NCBI GenBank assembly: GCA_025738555.1
Contig: JAOVFP010000009.1
Location: 3,100,001-3,164,000 of the forward strand
Length of the DNA stretch: 64,000 nt
Direction: 5' to 3'
Source of the DNA: Cyathus striatus
Taxonomy: Eukaryota; Basidiomycota; Agaricomycetes; Agaricales; Nidulariaceae
Made by a program: the position numbers and the translations under genes. Shown piece after piece: positions 47,651 to 59,736 of the stretch. Positions within the stretch are counted from its first letter, which is position 1; the number at the start of each line of letters is the position of its first letter. Under the pieces are notes generated by a model, which saw nothing but the letters and a program-made list of their open reading frames with translations, ran no database searches and was not told the DNA's origin.

Positions 47651-49502
47651 TGCAAATGAAGAATTTACTCCCTTTGGCCTCCACCCCTCCTATTTGCGCC
47701 AGCTCCAAAATTTTTCCTCTTCTTCATTTTCCTTGACTCCTGTATTAGCCTACACTTACTATGCTCCTCCTCTGCCTCACCCACCACCTGAGGTGTCTAA
47801 TGATCCTTTCATCTGTTCTCTTATTCGCAAAAATCCTGATATCTTTACAATTGTTACTCCTCTTCGTGTTGAACATTTTGAGCACTATCTTTCCTCTCAT
47901 CCTAATTGTCCTTTAGTTGATTCATTTTGCTTGGGTCTTCATGAAGGTTTCTGGCCCTTTGCAATCCACAGATTAGACTTCCCTCTCACTCATGATGAAT
48001 CCAAGAATTGTCCTTCTCAGACCCCTGAGCAAGAGGCCTTTTTATATGCTTAAAGGGACATTGAAGTTGCATCTGGGCGTTTTTCCCCTCTTTTACCTTC
48101 CACATTTAAGCAAGAAACTTTCTCCATGCCCATCCACACTGTTCCAAAATCAAAACAAGGGAAGTTTTGCATGATCACAAATCACAGTGCTGGGGAGTGT
48201 GCTCTGAATCAACTCATCTCTAAAAAAGCAATTGCAGGCCAGAGCCCCCTGGATTCACTTAAGCCTTTTGCCAACTCCCTTTTAGCTCTTCAGAAGAAAT
48301 ATGGCCCACATGAACCACTGGTTCTCTTCAAATCAGATGTTAAGAGTGCCTATCACCTTGCTCCTATGGCCAAAGAGTGGCAGCATTATCAGCTGACTAC
48401 CTTTCCCAATGGGGATTGTCATATCGATAGGTGCAATGTCTTTGGGGGATGTGGGTCAGCTCCCACCTTCATTCCCATTTTAGCCTTTGGCACCTGGATT
48501 GCTGTCTTCATCCTTATGGTGGAGGTTTTTCAGTATTCCGATGACTCATTTGGTGTCCAACATGCCTCTGATGTCTCATGGTATCCTCCTTATGAACATT
48601 TTCTCCCCTCTGGCCAGACAAAGCTTCTTGAGCTTTGGGATGATTTAGGCATTCCTCATGAGCCTGAGAAACAGCTTCATGGTGCTCACCTCACTATCAT
48701 TGGTTTTTTGGTTGATGCAGACCATCTCACCATCACTATGCCACTGGGGAAGAAATTGGAACTTATCCAGCACATTGAAGCTTTTTGCTCTCCAGGCTCT
48801 ATCAAGCATTTGCTTTGAGAGTTTCAGTGCCTTGCAGGCTGGATCAATTGGTCACTTAATGTTTTTCCACTCCTTTGCCCTGGAATTTATTCTGTCTATC
48901 ATAAGACAGCAGTTCTTCATAGCTCAGACGAGCACATTTACATCACCAATGAGGTTTGTAATGATCTTCAATGGTTGCTTCGACACCTTCATGTTGAACG
49001 TGAGCTTCTTATTCTTGAAGACATCACCTGGGACTTGGACTCAGTTGATATGACACTTTATGTTGATGCATCTCTGAAAGGTATTGGCATATGGGACAAT
49101 CTCTTACATGTTGGCTATCATTACACATTCCCCCCCCATCTTGTAGGCCATGATATCTTTGTATATGAAGCTCTGGCCATTGTATCAGCCCTTCACCTCC
49201 TCTCCTCTTGTGTTCTTTTCACATGAACAGTTATCATTTTCTCTGACAGCAGCAACACTGTATTGCTCTTCAACTCCCTCAGGGCCTCTGACTCACTCTT
49301 CAACAATCTTCTTAAGTTCTCAGTGGATATTTTGTTGAAAGAAGAGTATCAGCTGCATGTTCTCCATATTGCTGGTGAGGACAACCATGTAGCTAATGCA
49401 CTCTCACATCAACAATTTCCTCAAGCACTTCAATATGATCCTGATTTATCCTTTCATTTGTTTCAACCCCCTCAGGATGTGTTGGGGGCACTCAAAAAAT
49501 GA
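47650..49502 (+). pseudogene. DIRS/Ngaro-like element, reverse transcriptase and RNase H
   Basis: The run begins with a pre-RT segment (HPNCPLVDSFCLGLHEGFW). A TAA at 48051 interrupts it just before RDIEVASGRFSP and the RT core. Visible RT motifs are MPIHTVPKSKQGKF, FKSDVKSAYHLAPM with the first catalytic Asp, CNVFGGCGSAPTF and the active-site QYSDDSFG, which is intact. A frame break lies near 48820. RNase H follows with LYVDASLKGIGIW, the Glu of YEALAIVSALHL, IIFSDSSNTVLLFNSL and HIAGEDNHVANALSHQ. RT of this type copies the element RNA into DNA that is then inserted by a tyrosine recombinase rather than an integrase. Confidence 0.82.
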
Positions 49503-49539
49503 TCCCTACCTTCTGCCAGTCCAGGCAGCCTCATCAGAC

Positions 49540-50485
49540 ACCCTGGACATGTGAGTGCCTTCTTCGTGAACGTGCTATCACATTAGGTCATACTATTGAC
49601 CACTCAACCATTCTCAACTACTCCAGTGCTTTAAATTCTTACACCTCTTTCTGTCAAGCTCACCAATTTCCCCTCGATCCCACTGCAGACACTCTCAGCC
49701 TCTATCTTGTCTACATGGCATCTTCAGTTTCTGTCTCAACCCTCACAACCTATCTCTCAGGCATCATCAAGCTACTAACCCCTTATTTCTCTGATGCCCT
49801 CTGAGCCTGCCACTCAGATATTGTTTGTAACACTCTCCAAGGTTGCTGGCGTCATCACTACTCACACCCTACTTGCAAGCCTCCTCTTCCATTAAAAACA
49901 CTTTCCTCCATCTGCCATTTGGTCTATCCTGTGGCAGACCACGATCATCTGCTGTGCTTGGCTATTCTTGTTTCAGCCTTCTATGCTTTACTCCATTTAG
50001 GTGAGCTTGTCTTCCCTGACAACTCCACTCTTAGGAACTTGAGGAAGCTTCCCTCTCGGCTGTTGGTCTCCTTTGCAGGTGATGGCACATACCAATTTTG
50101 ACTTCCTACACACAAGTCAGACACAACCTTTGAAGGTGATGTGGTCCTAGTGCAGCGACATTTTGCTCGTGGACCAGACCCACTCACTATCTTCTTGCAC
50201 TATCTACATTCCCGTGATGAACACTTCCCATATCATCGCTTGTTATGGTTACAGTCTGATGGCCTGCCACCAACTCACACCTTTTTCCTCTCTTTCCTGC
50301 ACCGTTTCACAGGAGATGCTTACTCTGGACACTCTTTATGGTCTGGAGGGGCCACCGCTCTCACTGAGCATGGTATTCCTCATTTGTCCATCCAACAAAT
50401 TGGCCGATGGAGTTCTGATGCATTCCGTATCTACATTTGGAAACATCCCACTCTCATCGCAACCCTGCCACATGAGCTCTGTTGA
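49540..50485 (+). pseudogene. DIRS/Ngaro-like element, tyrosine recombinase
   Basis: The N-terminal core-binding helices read LRERAITLGHTIDHSTILNY and SLYLVYMASSVSVSTLTTYL. The catalytic domain reads LLHLGELVFPDNSTLRNL, VLVQRHFARGPDP, GHSLWSGGATALTEHGI, IQQIGRWSSDAF and RIYIWKHP with the nucleophile-type Tyr. Two catalytic Arg are replaced: His at 49994-49996 where relatives have LRLGE, and Trp at 50339-50341 where relatives have HSLR. Both fit a CpG change (CGT to CAT, CGG to TGG). Stops at 49802 and 50099 interrupt the frame. Without both Arg the enzyme should be inactive. Confidence 0.82.
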
Positions 50486-52297
50486 GATTTACATGTTTTG
50501 CTGATGGCCTAGAGAAAATGAGTGATGGCATAAGCATTAAATTGGGAAAGTGAATAGTGAAATGGTTGAGATGGTGTAAAAGTTGATTAACCAAGCTGTG
50601 GAAAATACAGCATTTTATATACATGAAGTAAACAACTAAACCAAAAATGAGTAGGTCACTCTGGGACACTGGTGAGTGATGATCTCAGATTGAAAATGAA
50701 TAATAAATAGAGTAACATAGCTGAAAAATGACAAATAAATTGGTAGTTCAGGGAGCCCGCTATAAGGAATAGTGTTGAGTTCATGTAAAGTTTCCAATGT
50801 CAAAGCTCAGAGTTTGAACTGCGAGCAGTGGCAGGGAGGAGGTCTTGGTGTGTTGAAAAAATCCCTAGAAGTGGGTATAATGTTGGAGCAGTGCATGAAG
50901 ATGTAAATTTTGAGGAAAGGGCAGGATAGGGCAAATGAGGAGGTGAGGATAAGTTAAGACAAGCGGAATGTGTATGGACATATCATTCCAGAGTGATGCG
51001 TGATTATGTAATCCTGATTTGGAATGTCTTCAGGTGTGCGCAATATTGTGTTTCACATTGCAGGCACTTTGCCTGCTCTACAATGTCATAATAAGTACAG
51101 TGAAAAACATAATTGCAGCAGGAGTATTGAAATACTATCAAAGGAAGCATATAATACATATGAAAGTATAATTCAGAGACATGTTACCCATGTAATAGGG
51201 AGTGTATGAATTCATCAGTTTATTTAACTAGTATTGGTCAATTGCTACCGGTTCTCGACACATCTCTGAGAGCTTTGAGTGCTTGGTTGATTTTATTTAT
51301 TTTTTGGAGTGACAGTAGTGGACTTGTGATAAGTATAGTGTATGGGAACACTTACAACCCACATTACAATTAAAAATGTAACCGCAGTGGGAGTAAATGT
51401 TATTTTCCAAACAAAAGGAAGTGAGTGTAGAATTTGCATAAAGTACTACTCAAGCTATTTTCATCATAGGGAGTGTAGGAATCTATTGGTTCATTTGATG
51501 AGTATGTTTCGATTATTACCGGCTCCCTACACATCTCTGAAAACATCAAACCTGGTTGATTTCAAAATGACTCAACACATATTGGATTTGTGATCAATGT
51601 AGTGGACTTATGTAGTGTTGAGAAATGGTGGAGTAGAAGTGCAGTACAAATAGTTGAATCAATCATGCTACATAGTGTCAGCTGTAACCATTTTTCTACA
51701 TGCTTCTGGCATCTGGATTAGAAATATTCCTCTGTAGTTTAAGCCTTGATATTGGTAGTAAGTATACCCTTGTAGAAAGTATTCAACTCAACTTGTACTT
51801 GCAAAATGAGAACATCACAAGTCTTCAATAAAAGCACAAGAATATGTTGGTTCATTTGATATTGTGATATTGTTAGTGACAGACTAGACAAAATGTCTTG
51901 AAGTTGAACTCAAACACTCAAAGTCATAGGAAAAGTGAATCAATTACTAGTCTGGAATAAACTAGCACAAGAGTAAAGAAATATCTAATTAAAGTGTCCA
52001 TATTTATAGTAAAAGCCTCAAGGTAACCATAAGTAACTAATGCCTACTCTACTACACATGTCTACTGTGCAAACTCATGTACTACATATGTTAAAAGCAT
52101 GGGTGAACTGTGCACTGTGCACATAGTCTTGATGAATAAGGTATGTTAATGTGCATGGTATCATCATGGTGAGTCACATGATGTTAGATAAGATAGCAGA
52201 AAGGAAGTCCTAACAGATATAGTGTAGAGAAACAATTGTAATTTGACATGCAGTGTAAATCTTAATCTTAATCACATGAAGAATCACTTAATCAATG
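50486..52297. other. Repeat-derived flank between two retroelements
   Basis: Contains copies B (about 51180-51330) and C (about 51480-51600) of the dispersed repeat described at 42530-42850, in a tandem arrangement of about 300 bp, and a faint further copy near 51840. No gene recognised. Confidence 0.5.
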
Positions 52298-52301
52298 ATG
52301 T

Positions 52302-53029
52302 TGTGGGATGCTAAGTGTTGTTGAAGGGAAACTTGAGTTTCGGTGAGCGCGACTGCGTCCGTCAGTCGTTAGTGGCTTCGAATCGAGAGTATAGATTTGA
52401 AATAAGTCTGAGAAGTTGTCAGACTACAAGTCTTGATGGGAAATGGATCGTTGAGAGTGAATACGAGTAGTGTGATTGGATATTGTTGACCCAAAGGTGC
52501 TCTTCCTGAGCTACTTGACCTTCGTCGAGCAATGGAGAGTGGAGATGGATGTGAACTGATCTGGTGTATTCAACTGAGGAAAGAATTGTAAGTACAGAAG
52601 GGTTTTTATACATAAAATACCTGTATGAGTCAAGTAAAATTGAAAGGATAAACTACTGTAAAGAGAAACATAGCCTTCGTAAGAGTGCATGTGGCAACGG
52701 TGCAATAGCGTTGTTGCTTTTTGGTTCCGGTGTTCCGATACGCTTTCGAGGCGTAGTGCTGTGCTTGCCGGATCGAGATGTTTGGAATCGAGGGTGTTTG
52801 TTCTTAGGGTTGCTGAGTAAGTAAATCATGTGACCCATGGTTGGCTTTGTTCCGATACCGTTGCTTGGGTCAATCATATTCCTCCGAACTTACTCATCTG
52901 CATCCCTTCTATTGTTACAAAGTCATATCGTCTTGGGTAATTGGTAAGTACTTTTTATGATTGAATTGATGATGTCTTTTATATGTCATATTGATCTGTT
53001 TTGTGACCAGGCCAATTACATTGCCTACA
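52302..53029 (-). repeat. 3' LTR (left) of the Ty3/gypsy element
   Basis: Plus-strand ends TGTGGGATGC and TTGCCTACA. Nearly identical to 62418-63145. Just inside, the minus-strand purine-rich GCCCCGAGGTGG at 53030-53041 is the candidate polypurine tract. The LTR also holds the first intron of the antisense gene (52944-53010). Confidence 0.93.
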
Positions 53030-53142
53030 CCACCTCGGGGCTTTGTGATATTGACCGTTACCTGTCGATATCATAGGTGGAGAAATTGGTGGTCCGTGTA
53101 CGGATCTGGGATGGGATAAAAGTACGTGTGCGCAAAATCGTT

Positions 53143-54273
53143 ATGGTTCCCATTCTGACTGTTTTTAACTTGTGCATATCATTCCATCTGTTACTCATCA
53201 TTATGAGCATGCAACCTGGGTCTTTACTCGATATCAGCGAGGGTTTCCTGACGTGGATCATTAACGCTGCATATGATGCGTGTATTGTCATGGTTGTGTG
53301 GGAGGCTATGCGCGTTACAGATGCGTTTCAGAGCACTGGTGGGGCTTCGTTAGGTATAGACAAGCTGGCAACAAAATTGGTACGTGTATTATATGTCATC
53401 GTGATTTGTCAGTCGCTGATTGTTGCTTGTCTATCGTTGCCCAGCGTGAGATGAAGATTGTCTCAACATTCCTATCCTTGTGTTGGGGATACGAGGCCTC
53501 GATTAGTTTTGAAGACGTTCAAGTCTTGCTGGAGGCTTTACTGGTCTCTGCAGGTCGTGACAAGGCTAAAGCAAGCGTTCGACAAGGACTGGCGGCATTG
53601 AATGGCATCATGACCAATCTTCAAAAAGAGTGGTTTGCCTACGACGTTATGAACATACATCGGAAGCTGGAGGGATGGCCGCATCAGAATTTCGTTAAGT
53701 GGGTTCCAACTCAGGATGATCTGCCTGGGTTGCTGCCGTCAATTATCCCTAAGGTAGTGGGTTCTACCGCTGATTTTAGAGCTGATGGCCGCCAGACGCG
53801 TGCTGATCTTCGCCGTCGGTGAGTTCTTGTCTTCTTCTATGTCCTTGAGCAGTTCATGATGTTGGTGTTGTGATTCAGTATTGACTTGTATACCGCGGGG
53901 ACTGCGACCTGGGATGACATTAATCCATCTCATGTTGTTAATGAATCGTCACCTGCACATTCTCCCGATATAGAAATCATTGCTCATCATATCAACACAA
54001 TGCCTCCTCCTCCTTTGAGGTCCGTGTCGCCAAGCTCCGAGGGAACCGCTCCCGATGTTGATGATTCTACAGACAGGCCTAAGTCTCAGCTTCCTGATGG
54101 GAGTATCATCATATTGGTGCGCAAGTTTTCGTTGATTTTGTTGTGTCGACGTTACTGATCGGCTATGTTTTGACTAGCCTGATGGTCGCCAGATCCGAGT
54201 AGGTGGAATGTATTGGGGACGGTCGGTGGGGGATGTCTACGTTGATGATTTTGTGTTAAAAGATGCCGTCTAG
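53143..54273 (+). CDS. Antisense, spliced gene within the Ty3/gypsy element; predicted two-TM protein
   Basis: Four coding exons on the strand opposite gag-pol: 53143-53379, 53445-53818, 53879-54116 and 54178-54273. Donors are GTACGT, GTGAGT and GTGCGC; acceptors CCAG, TCAG and CTAG. The joins are in frame and give 314 residues. The N-terminus has a hydrophobic stretch (VPILTVFNLCISFHLLLIIM) and a second one (WIINAAYDACIVMVVW). A soluble helical part (VLLEALLVSAGRDKAKASV and MTNLQKEWFAYDV), an acidic Pro/Ser-rich linker and a conserved-looking end (GMYWGRSVGDVYVDDFVL) follow. Upstream, the same frame is open back to a TAG at 53074, and an intron with a GTAAGT donor (52944-53010) places a leader exon in the LTR. 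The family is not recognised. Accessory element gene or captured host gene are the options. Confidence 0.65.
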
Positions 54274-54542
54274 GCTTTTGGGGGATTTGGTATTTTTTGT
54301 TAATTTTTTCTTTTTGTCTGTTTTTGTTGTACTGGCACGTGTCTTTTTATGTAGGGGATTTGTGTGTCTTGCAGGGACGCGCGCTTGGTGTTTTTCTACA
54401 AAATTATATTATTCCTGCTTATAATACGGTGTTTCGTGCCGTTGTATAGTGTAATTATTTTCTTTGATTTTTTTTTTTTTTTGTTCTGTATAATGACTTG
54501 TTTAGTGAATTATATTTTGTTTTGGCTTGAAGTATTGGTGTG
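54274..54542. other. Convergent 3' region between antisense gene and integrase
   Basis: T-rich sequence with a long poly-T run near 54465-54481. Both the antisense gene and the pol frame end here, so it may hold both polyadenylation regions. Confidence 0.5.
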
Positions 54543-57500
54543 TCAAAGTCGTCGTGCCTGGAGTAGGTTTTGCAAGGCGGGGACGTCATCGACTTCGTGC
54601 GTGGCACTTTCTAGGTGGTCGTCTGAGTCGTCGAGGACTTTGGTGACGGGAATTTTAGACGGGTCTCGTACGTGATACGGTACGAGTCGAAATGCTGTGT
54701 ATCGTAGTTGTGAAACTGAACCGTCAAGTTCCCCAAGTACATAGGAACCGCTTTTCGTGCGTCGTAACACAACCATTGGTCCAATGTACCGAGGAATGGT
54801 TTTAAATCTAGTAATGGTATGTTCATATCTTGAGTTCCGGACCAAAACTAATGAGCTGGGCTGGAAATTATAATCTTTAATGTTAGCCATTTCCTTTTCG
54901 AACTGTGCGACAGATGTGTATCGGGCTTTTAGGACATGCTGGGAGATGCGTTCTAGATCCGCTGGCCTCTTTTGCAGCTGCTTGGCATGGTAGATGATCA
55001 AGTCTTCGGTAGTAGCTGGTTTATCCAGTTTGGGAGCTAAATATGTAGCCTCTGTCAGGTCAAATGGCATAGTGGGCTCAATGCCATGCACTATGTAGTA
55101 GGGTGAGTATCCTGTTGACTTTTGAATGGTTGCTCGTTCTGCCCAAATAACTGAGTAGGCTACTTGAGACCATCTGGATTCGTCCCCATCCGCAGCTTTA
55201 ACGAGGGCTTCGCATACATCAAAATGTCGACGCTCGATGATTCCGTTAGCCTGTGAGTTGTAGGGAGATATACGGATGTGGTGGATATGGTATTTTTCTG
55301 CTAAATATTGGCATGCCGCGATGAACTGGGGTCCATTGTCCGATACAATTTCCTCAATAGCTCCTATTGGCACAGTATTTCTTCGAAAATAAATGCTCCT
55401 AGGGTCTTCGCGTTTTCATGGCGCAGCATACGCCATTCTGGGTATGAGGATAAGGAATCCCTTGCATGTACAATGTATCTAAAACTGTTTGATTTCGGCA
55501 TGAGCATTGTATCGGTATGCACTTTTCTGAATAGTGCAGCTGGCGTTGGAACGGTTGGAGGTATGTGAATTCTTTTGAGGAGTCTAATTTGGCATTCATG
55601 GCATGTTTTAATATACCACTTAACATCGTTTTCTAAGTGTGGCCACCAGAACCACTCCAGAAGCCTAGTGCGCACAGTGAAGAGTCCTTTGTGTCCGAGT
55701 TCATCATGTGCTTCCATGATCAGTCCTAGACGTTTTTCTTCTGGTATAACTAACTTATGCTTGCCATGTGGATCCTTTTTCCAGAGGCGTCCGTCTTTGG
55801 TGAAATATTCTAAGCACTTTCTGATAAACTTCGAGTACTGATTATCGCTCATGCCTTCTGGACGCACAGGGTGCTCAAGGAAGCGTTGTATAACTGGGAG
55901 TTCGATATCCCGGGCTTTGGCTTTATCGGTTCGAGGGATTTGGACGACTTCTCCCATTATCATGTGTACCAGGTCAGAGGGTTTAACACCCTTCTCGTGG
56001 GAGGATGAATACATATGCCGTTTCTCCAGCTTTTCACATATACACTGGCACGGATTCTCGTAGATGGGTGATCGAGGTTTCCGTTCCCAGTTTAAGACTT
56101 CAATGGCAAACGCATTGGCGTCGTCGATCCACTGTTCCCAATCATCATCGATTTCTGGGTCTTCAGGTGCTTTTGGATGACGTGATAGTCCGTCTGCCGC
56201 TTGGTGATCAACACCTGGGATATGTACGAGTTTAAATGGTGAGAATAGGAGTATTCCTGCTATCCATCGATTGATAGTAGTGTTGGGTTGGACATCTGGG
56301 TTATTGAGCATTCCCCGTATGTACTTTGCGTCCGTTTCGACTGTGAAGTTCTTGACTCCTATGATATAAATCCTAGTGTCCTTGAGTGCTCGGAATAGGC
56401 CATAAAGTTCGAGTTTTGCTTGCGAATATCGCTGCTCATGCTCGTTCCAGGTGATGGAGCCGAATCTCGAGGGGTAGCATTTGTTGTCTTCTCCTAACTG
56501 GAGTAGGACATATCCTATGCCTATCCAGGAGGAATCAACAGCTAGGATAACCTCTTGTCTGCTAAGGTAGTCTATTGCCTTTATTGCTGGACAGTTTCTA
56601 ACCATAAGTTTGAGTGTTTCCATAGCCTGTAGCTGTTCTGGGCCAAATTCGAAGTCAGTGTTCTTCCTGGTGAGAGCGACTAGTGGTTTCGCGTGCATGG
56701 CGTAATTCTTGACGAATATACGGATTGTACCGCAAACGCCTAGGAAGCCTCGCACTTCAGTGAGTGATTTGCACAATGGCCAGTCTAGAACTTTCTGAAT
56801 GCGTGTTTCATCAGGTACACGGCCTTCGTATGTGCATCTATGTCCTACTATGACTGCTGAAGGGACGCAGAAGTGAGACTTCTTTGCCGAGAAGGTGCCT
56901 CCCGCATGTTTGATTCTTTGGATTACTCTGTTGACGTTTTGTAGATGTTCCCAGACGAATCGACGTATGCCTGGGTTCTCTTTCAGAACTTCGTAGCTTC
57001 CATTAGGGAGTTCATATTGTGTTGCTGGACCCTTGACAGGTACATTGTCAACAAATGGCGCGGCTACATGCGGGATTTCATCCTGGAGTAGGAACGTGAG
57101 GTCCCCGTGTTGAATTTGCATGGAATTGGTATATCCCATAGGTATTGAGGTTAGCCGGAGTGTTCCTAATGGTGTTTGGAAAGTGGTAAGGTCTCTGGAT
57201 TCTGGTGCAAGTGCTCGTTGATCGAATCCAACATATAGGTCGAACATACCATAGCATGCACATCCTCCAAATGTCTCTGCGTACGTTTCGACGATTGGTG
57301 GTACACCACTATCTTTGATAGCCACAGCGTTCAATGGCTGGAGGTCATGTACGAGCCATAGTGACTTCTTGTCCTTCTTTAGGACACAGAACCAACATGA
57401 CCTGTAGGAAGCATTGGATGGCTCGTAGACTCCGGCTGCGATCTTATCCTTAATGATTTGTACCACTTGTTCGAATATACCAGGTGGGATGGGAATATTT

Positions 57501-57973
57501 TTGAGTACCCAGGGAACATGTTCAACGGTGGGTATTACCACTGGATCGAAGTATTCATTGTTGAATTTTCCTTTCTCGTATTCTGTCCATGCAAAGGCTT
57601 CTTCTTGGAGCTTGATTAGTTCATGGACAAGCTTGACTTCTTCCGGCCACAAAAAGTTTTCCTTGTTGACGTCGTTTTCGTCTTTTCATTCCTGTGTGTA
57701 GCGTTTTCCTGGAACAAAGTCTGGTGGATGTATGGGTAGTTCAGGCATGTTTTCTAGCGGATTGGTCGGAACATGTCTGACTATGCGAAATTTTTCTGGT
57801 AGTGTGGTAGCGACTGGTTTGACCTGGTTTGCCACCTTTTTGTAAGTGTATGATGCCGCTAGTTCTAAGTTGTTTGCTATGTTGTCGATTGCCGTGAAGG
57901 ATACTTCATAAGAGTCTTTAACATAGTATGGTGGAGAGAATGCAGTACTGCTAAAACATATGGGGTTGATCAT
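54543..57973 (-). pseudogene. Ty3/gypsy pol: reverse transcriptase, RNase H, integrase
   Basis: The frame reads a short spacer, then RT (SCWFCVLKKDKKSLWLVHDL, MFDLYVGFDQRALAPESRDL, PMGYTNSMQIQHGDLTF and the active-site box FVDNVPVKGP), the RT tether (VLDWPLCKSLTEVRGFLGV), RNase H (AVDSSWIGIGYVLLQ, QAKLELYGL, VETDAKYIRG, DGLSRH), the HHCC finger (HDELGH and CHEC) and integrase with HTDTM, VSDNGPQF and GIIERRHF for the catalytic D, D and E. Lesions: a TGA at 57686, Asn for the second Asp of the RT active site (57044-57046) and a one-base frame change near 55370 within integrase. The C-terminal integrase region (RYIGPMVVLRRTKSGSYVL) is present. The enzyme cannot work as encoded here. Confidence 0.9.
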
Positions 57974-58092
57974 AAAGCATGTGTTGTGCAGGTCTGGATG
58001 TCTGTGTGCTATGAAAGATCCATTTTGAGGTGGAGGGTCCGCTCCTGGGTGAGTAATGTCTTCGTCTCCTTGATTATGACTCGAATCATCGA

Positions 58093-59732
58093 CTATTGAA
58101 AATCCTCTTCTAGACTGGCTTCAACCATATTAATACCACTATGGCGTTTCCTACACCTAGTGATGGTTGGTACCATAATGACTTCGTGGGTATTAGGGTC
58201 CTGTAGGACTAGGTGGGCGTCACCATTAATAAAGTGGTGGATGCTAGCTTGTGTTAGTGTGAAGAAAGGCAGTCCTAATAGCATATCGTATGATGCTTCT
58301 GGTACTACTTGCGCTTGAACATAAAAGGTTGAAGATCCGATTGATACTTTAAGGTTTGCTAACATTCCTAGTGTTTTGCTTTTCGACGCGTTGGCTGACT
58401 CCATTTCTAGGATGTAGTCTGACCGAAGTGGAATACCAAGCTTGTCCCAGATTTCTTTTCGAAGTGCAATTACCTGGGACCCATTGTCGACTACTGCTGT
58501 TACATCAACTTCTTCGTTTAGGGTTACTTTGACTTCTCGCAAGTCTTCTTTCTTGTTGGCTACTATTTTTCCGTTCGGCGCTGAGTTCAACAAGTTAACT
58601 GATACTGCATCCGATATATACAGCTCGTTTTGTGAGGCAGATTCTGTGGTAGGAATTCTTTTGCTGCTACACATATCCTTAATTTGTTTGCGTAATTCCG
58701 GTGCCACTGCAAACAGTTCTTCCTGTGTGAGTGTTACCATACTTTCAAGTCCCTTGGTGAGTACTCGTTTAAGTATTTCTTCCAACTCAATTGGCGCAGC
58801 GTAACGGTATTGGGGGTGTGCTGTATTAGGTACAGGTGTGTACTTTTGGGATGGTGTGGCTTTCTCTTCTCTAGCCTTGCTACGTGTAGTGGGACCCTGA
58901 TAGTTTTCCTTTTTAGATTTGTCCATCTTATTGCATATCTCCTTTAGATCCTTTTGCGCCTGATTGGCTAGAGTTTCGAGAATTGGAATTCGGTCGATGT
59001 CTTGTTGTGTGAGTGGGTGTTCATTGTTTGTTTCCTCATCTGCAATACTGATTTTGGCAATGGAGGCTGGCTGTACCTCTGTGGATGACCATGCATATTG
59101 GTCGTCTACTGGAATTGGATCTGCCTCTACGATGTTGGATGACACCTGCCCTGAGGTAGCGATCTTCACATTAGTAATGTTCGTGGTACGTATTTGGTTC
59201 CAGTTGTCTAGTTGTTCCTTAAGGTTAGAACCTTCGACTATTTTTGAGTTTAGTCTTATTCCTTCTGGTGATAGTACCATGTTGCCTTTGCCAATTTTGC
59301 AGAGACCTTTCTTTTCATATTCTTTTACAAATGGGCAGGCATCAATCATGTGTGCTTTATCAGAGCAGAAAAGGCACTTGTTCGTTCGTTGTCCTTCAGA
59401 ATGATTGCTTCGCTCTTCTTTGGCTAACGCGAATACTTTTACTGCTAGGTTTTGAGCTAGAGATTCTGAGTTGATGAGTCGCTCAATAGCTGATTCGTCA
59501 TAGTATTTCTTTGATACTGATGTTTGAGAGTTTTGTGCATTCGTTTCGAGGGCTTGGCTTTGTAATGCTTGGGTAGATGCTTGAGGCATGGGGTTGTATC
59601 CTTGTGTGTTATATGTCTGGGAAGACTGATTGTTTTGATTATTTTGGGTATACATCGGATGTGGGAGTGCTGGATACATTTGGTTCATCCCGTGGATCTG
59701 GGCTGACTGTGTCCCTTGGTTAATTGCATATC
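58093..59732 (-). pseudogene. Ty3/gypsy gag C-terminus, CCHC knuckle and protease
   Basis: Downstream of the inserted element, the gag frame resumes (INQGTQSAQIHGMNQMYPAL). A Gln/Asn-rich linker leads to a CCHC zinc knuckle (CLFCSDKAHMIDAC) for RNA packaging, a long linker, and a retroviral-type aspartic protease domain with VTAVVDNGSQVIALR at the active site and YDMLLGLPFF at the flap-proximal end. The frame closes with a TAG at 58093. The pol frame lies in another register just downstream, so pol needs a frameshift, either programmed or by mutation. The protease cleaves the element polyprotein. Confidence 0.8.
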
Positions 59733-59736
59733 CCGG

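Noticed and set aside
52564..52824. 86-codon frame present in both LTRs (also 62680-62940)
   Set aside because: No ATG at its start and it stays open in both copies simply because the LTRs are nearly identical; it may be leader sequence of the antisense transcript but is not supported as a protein.
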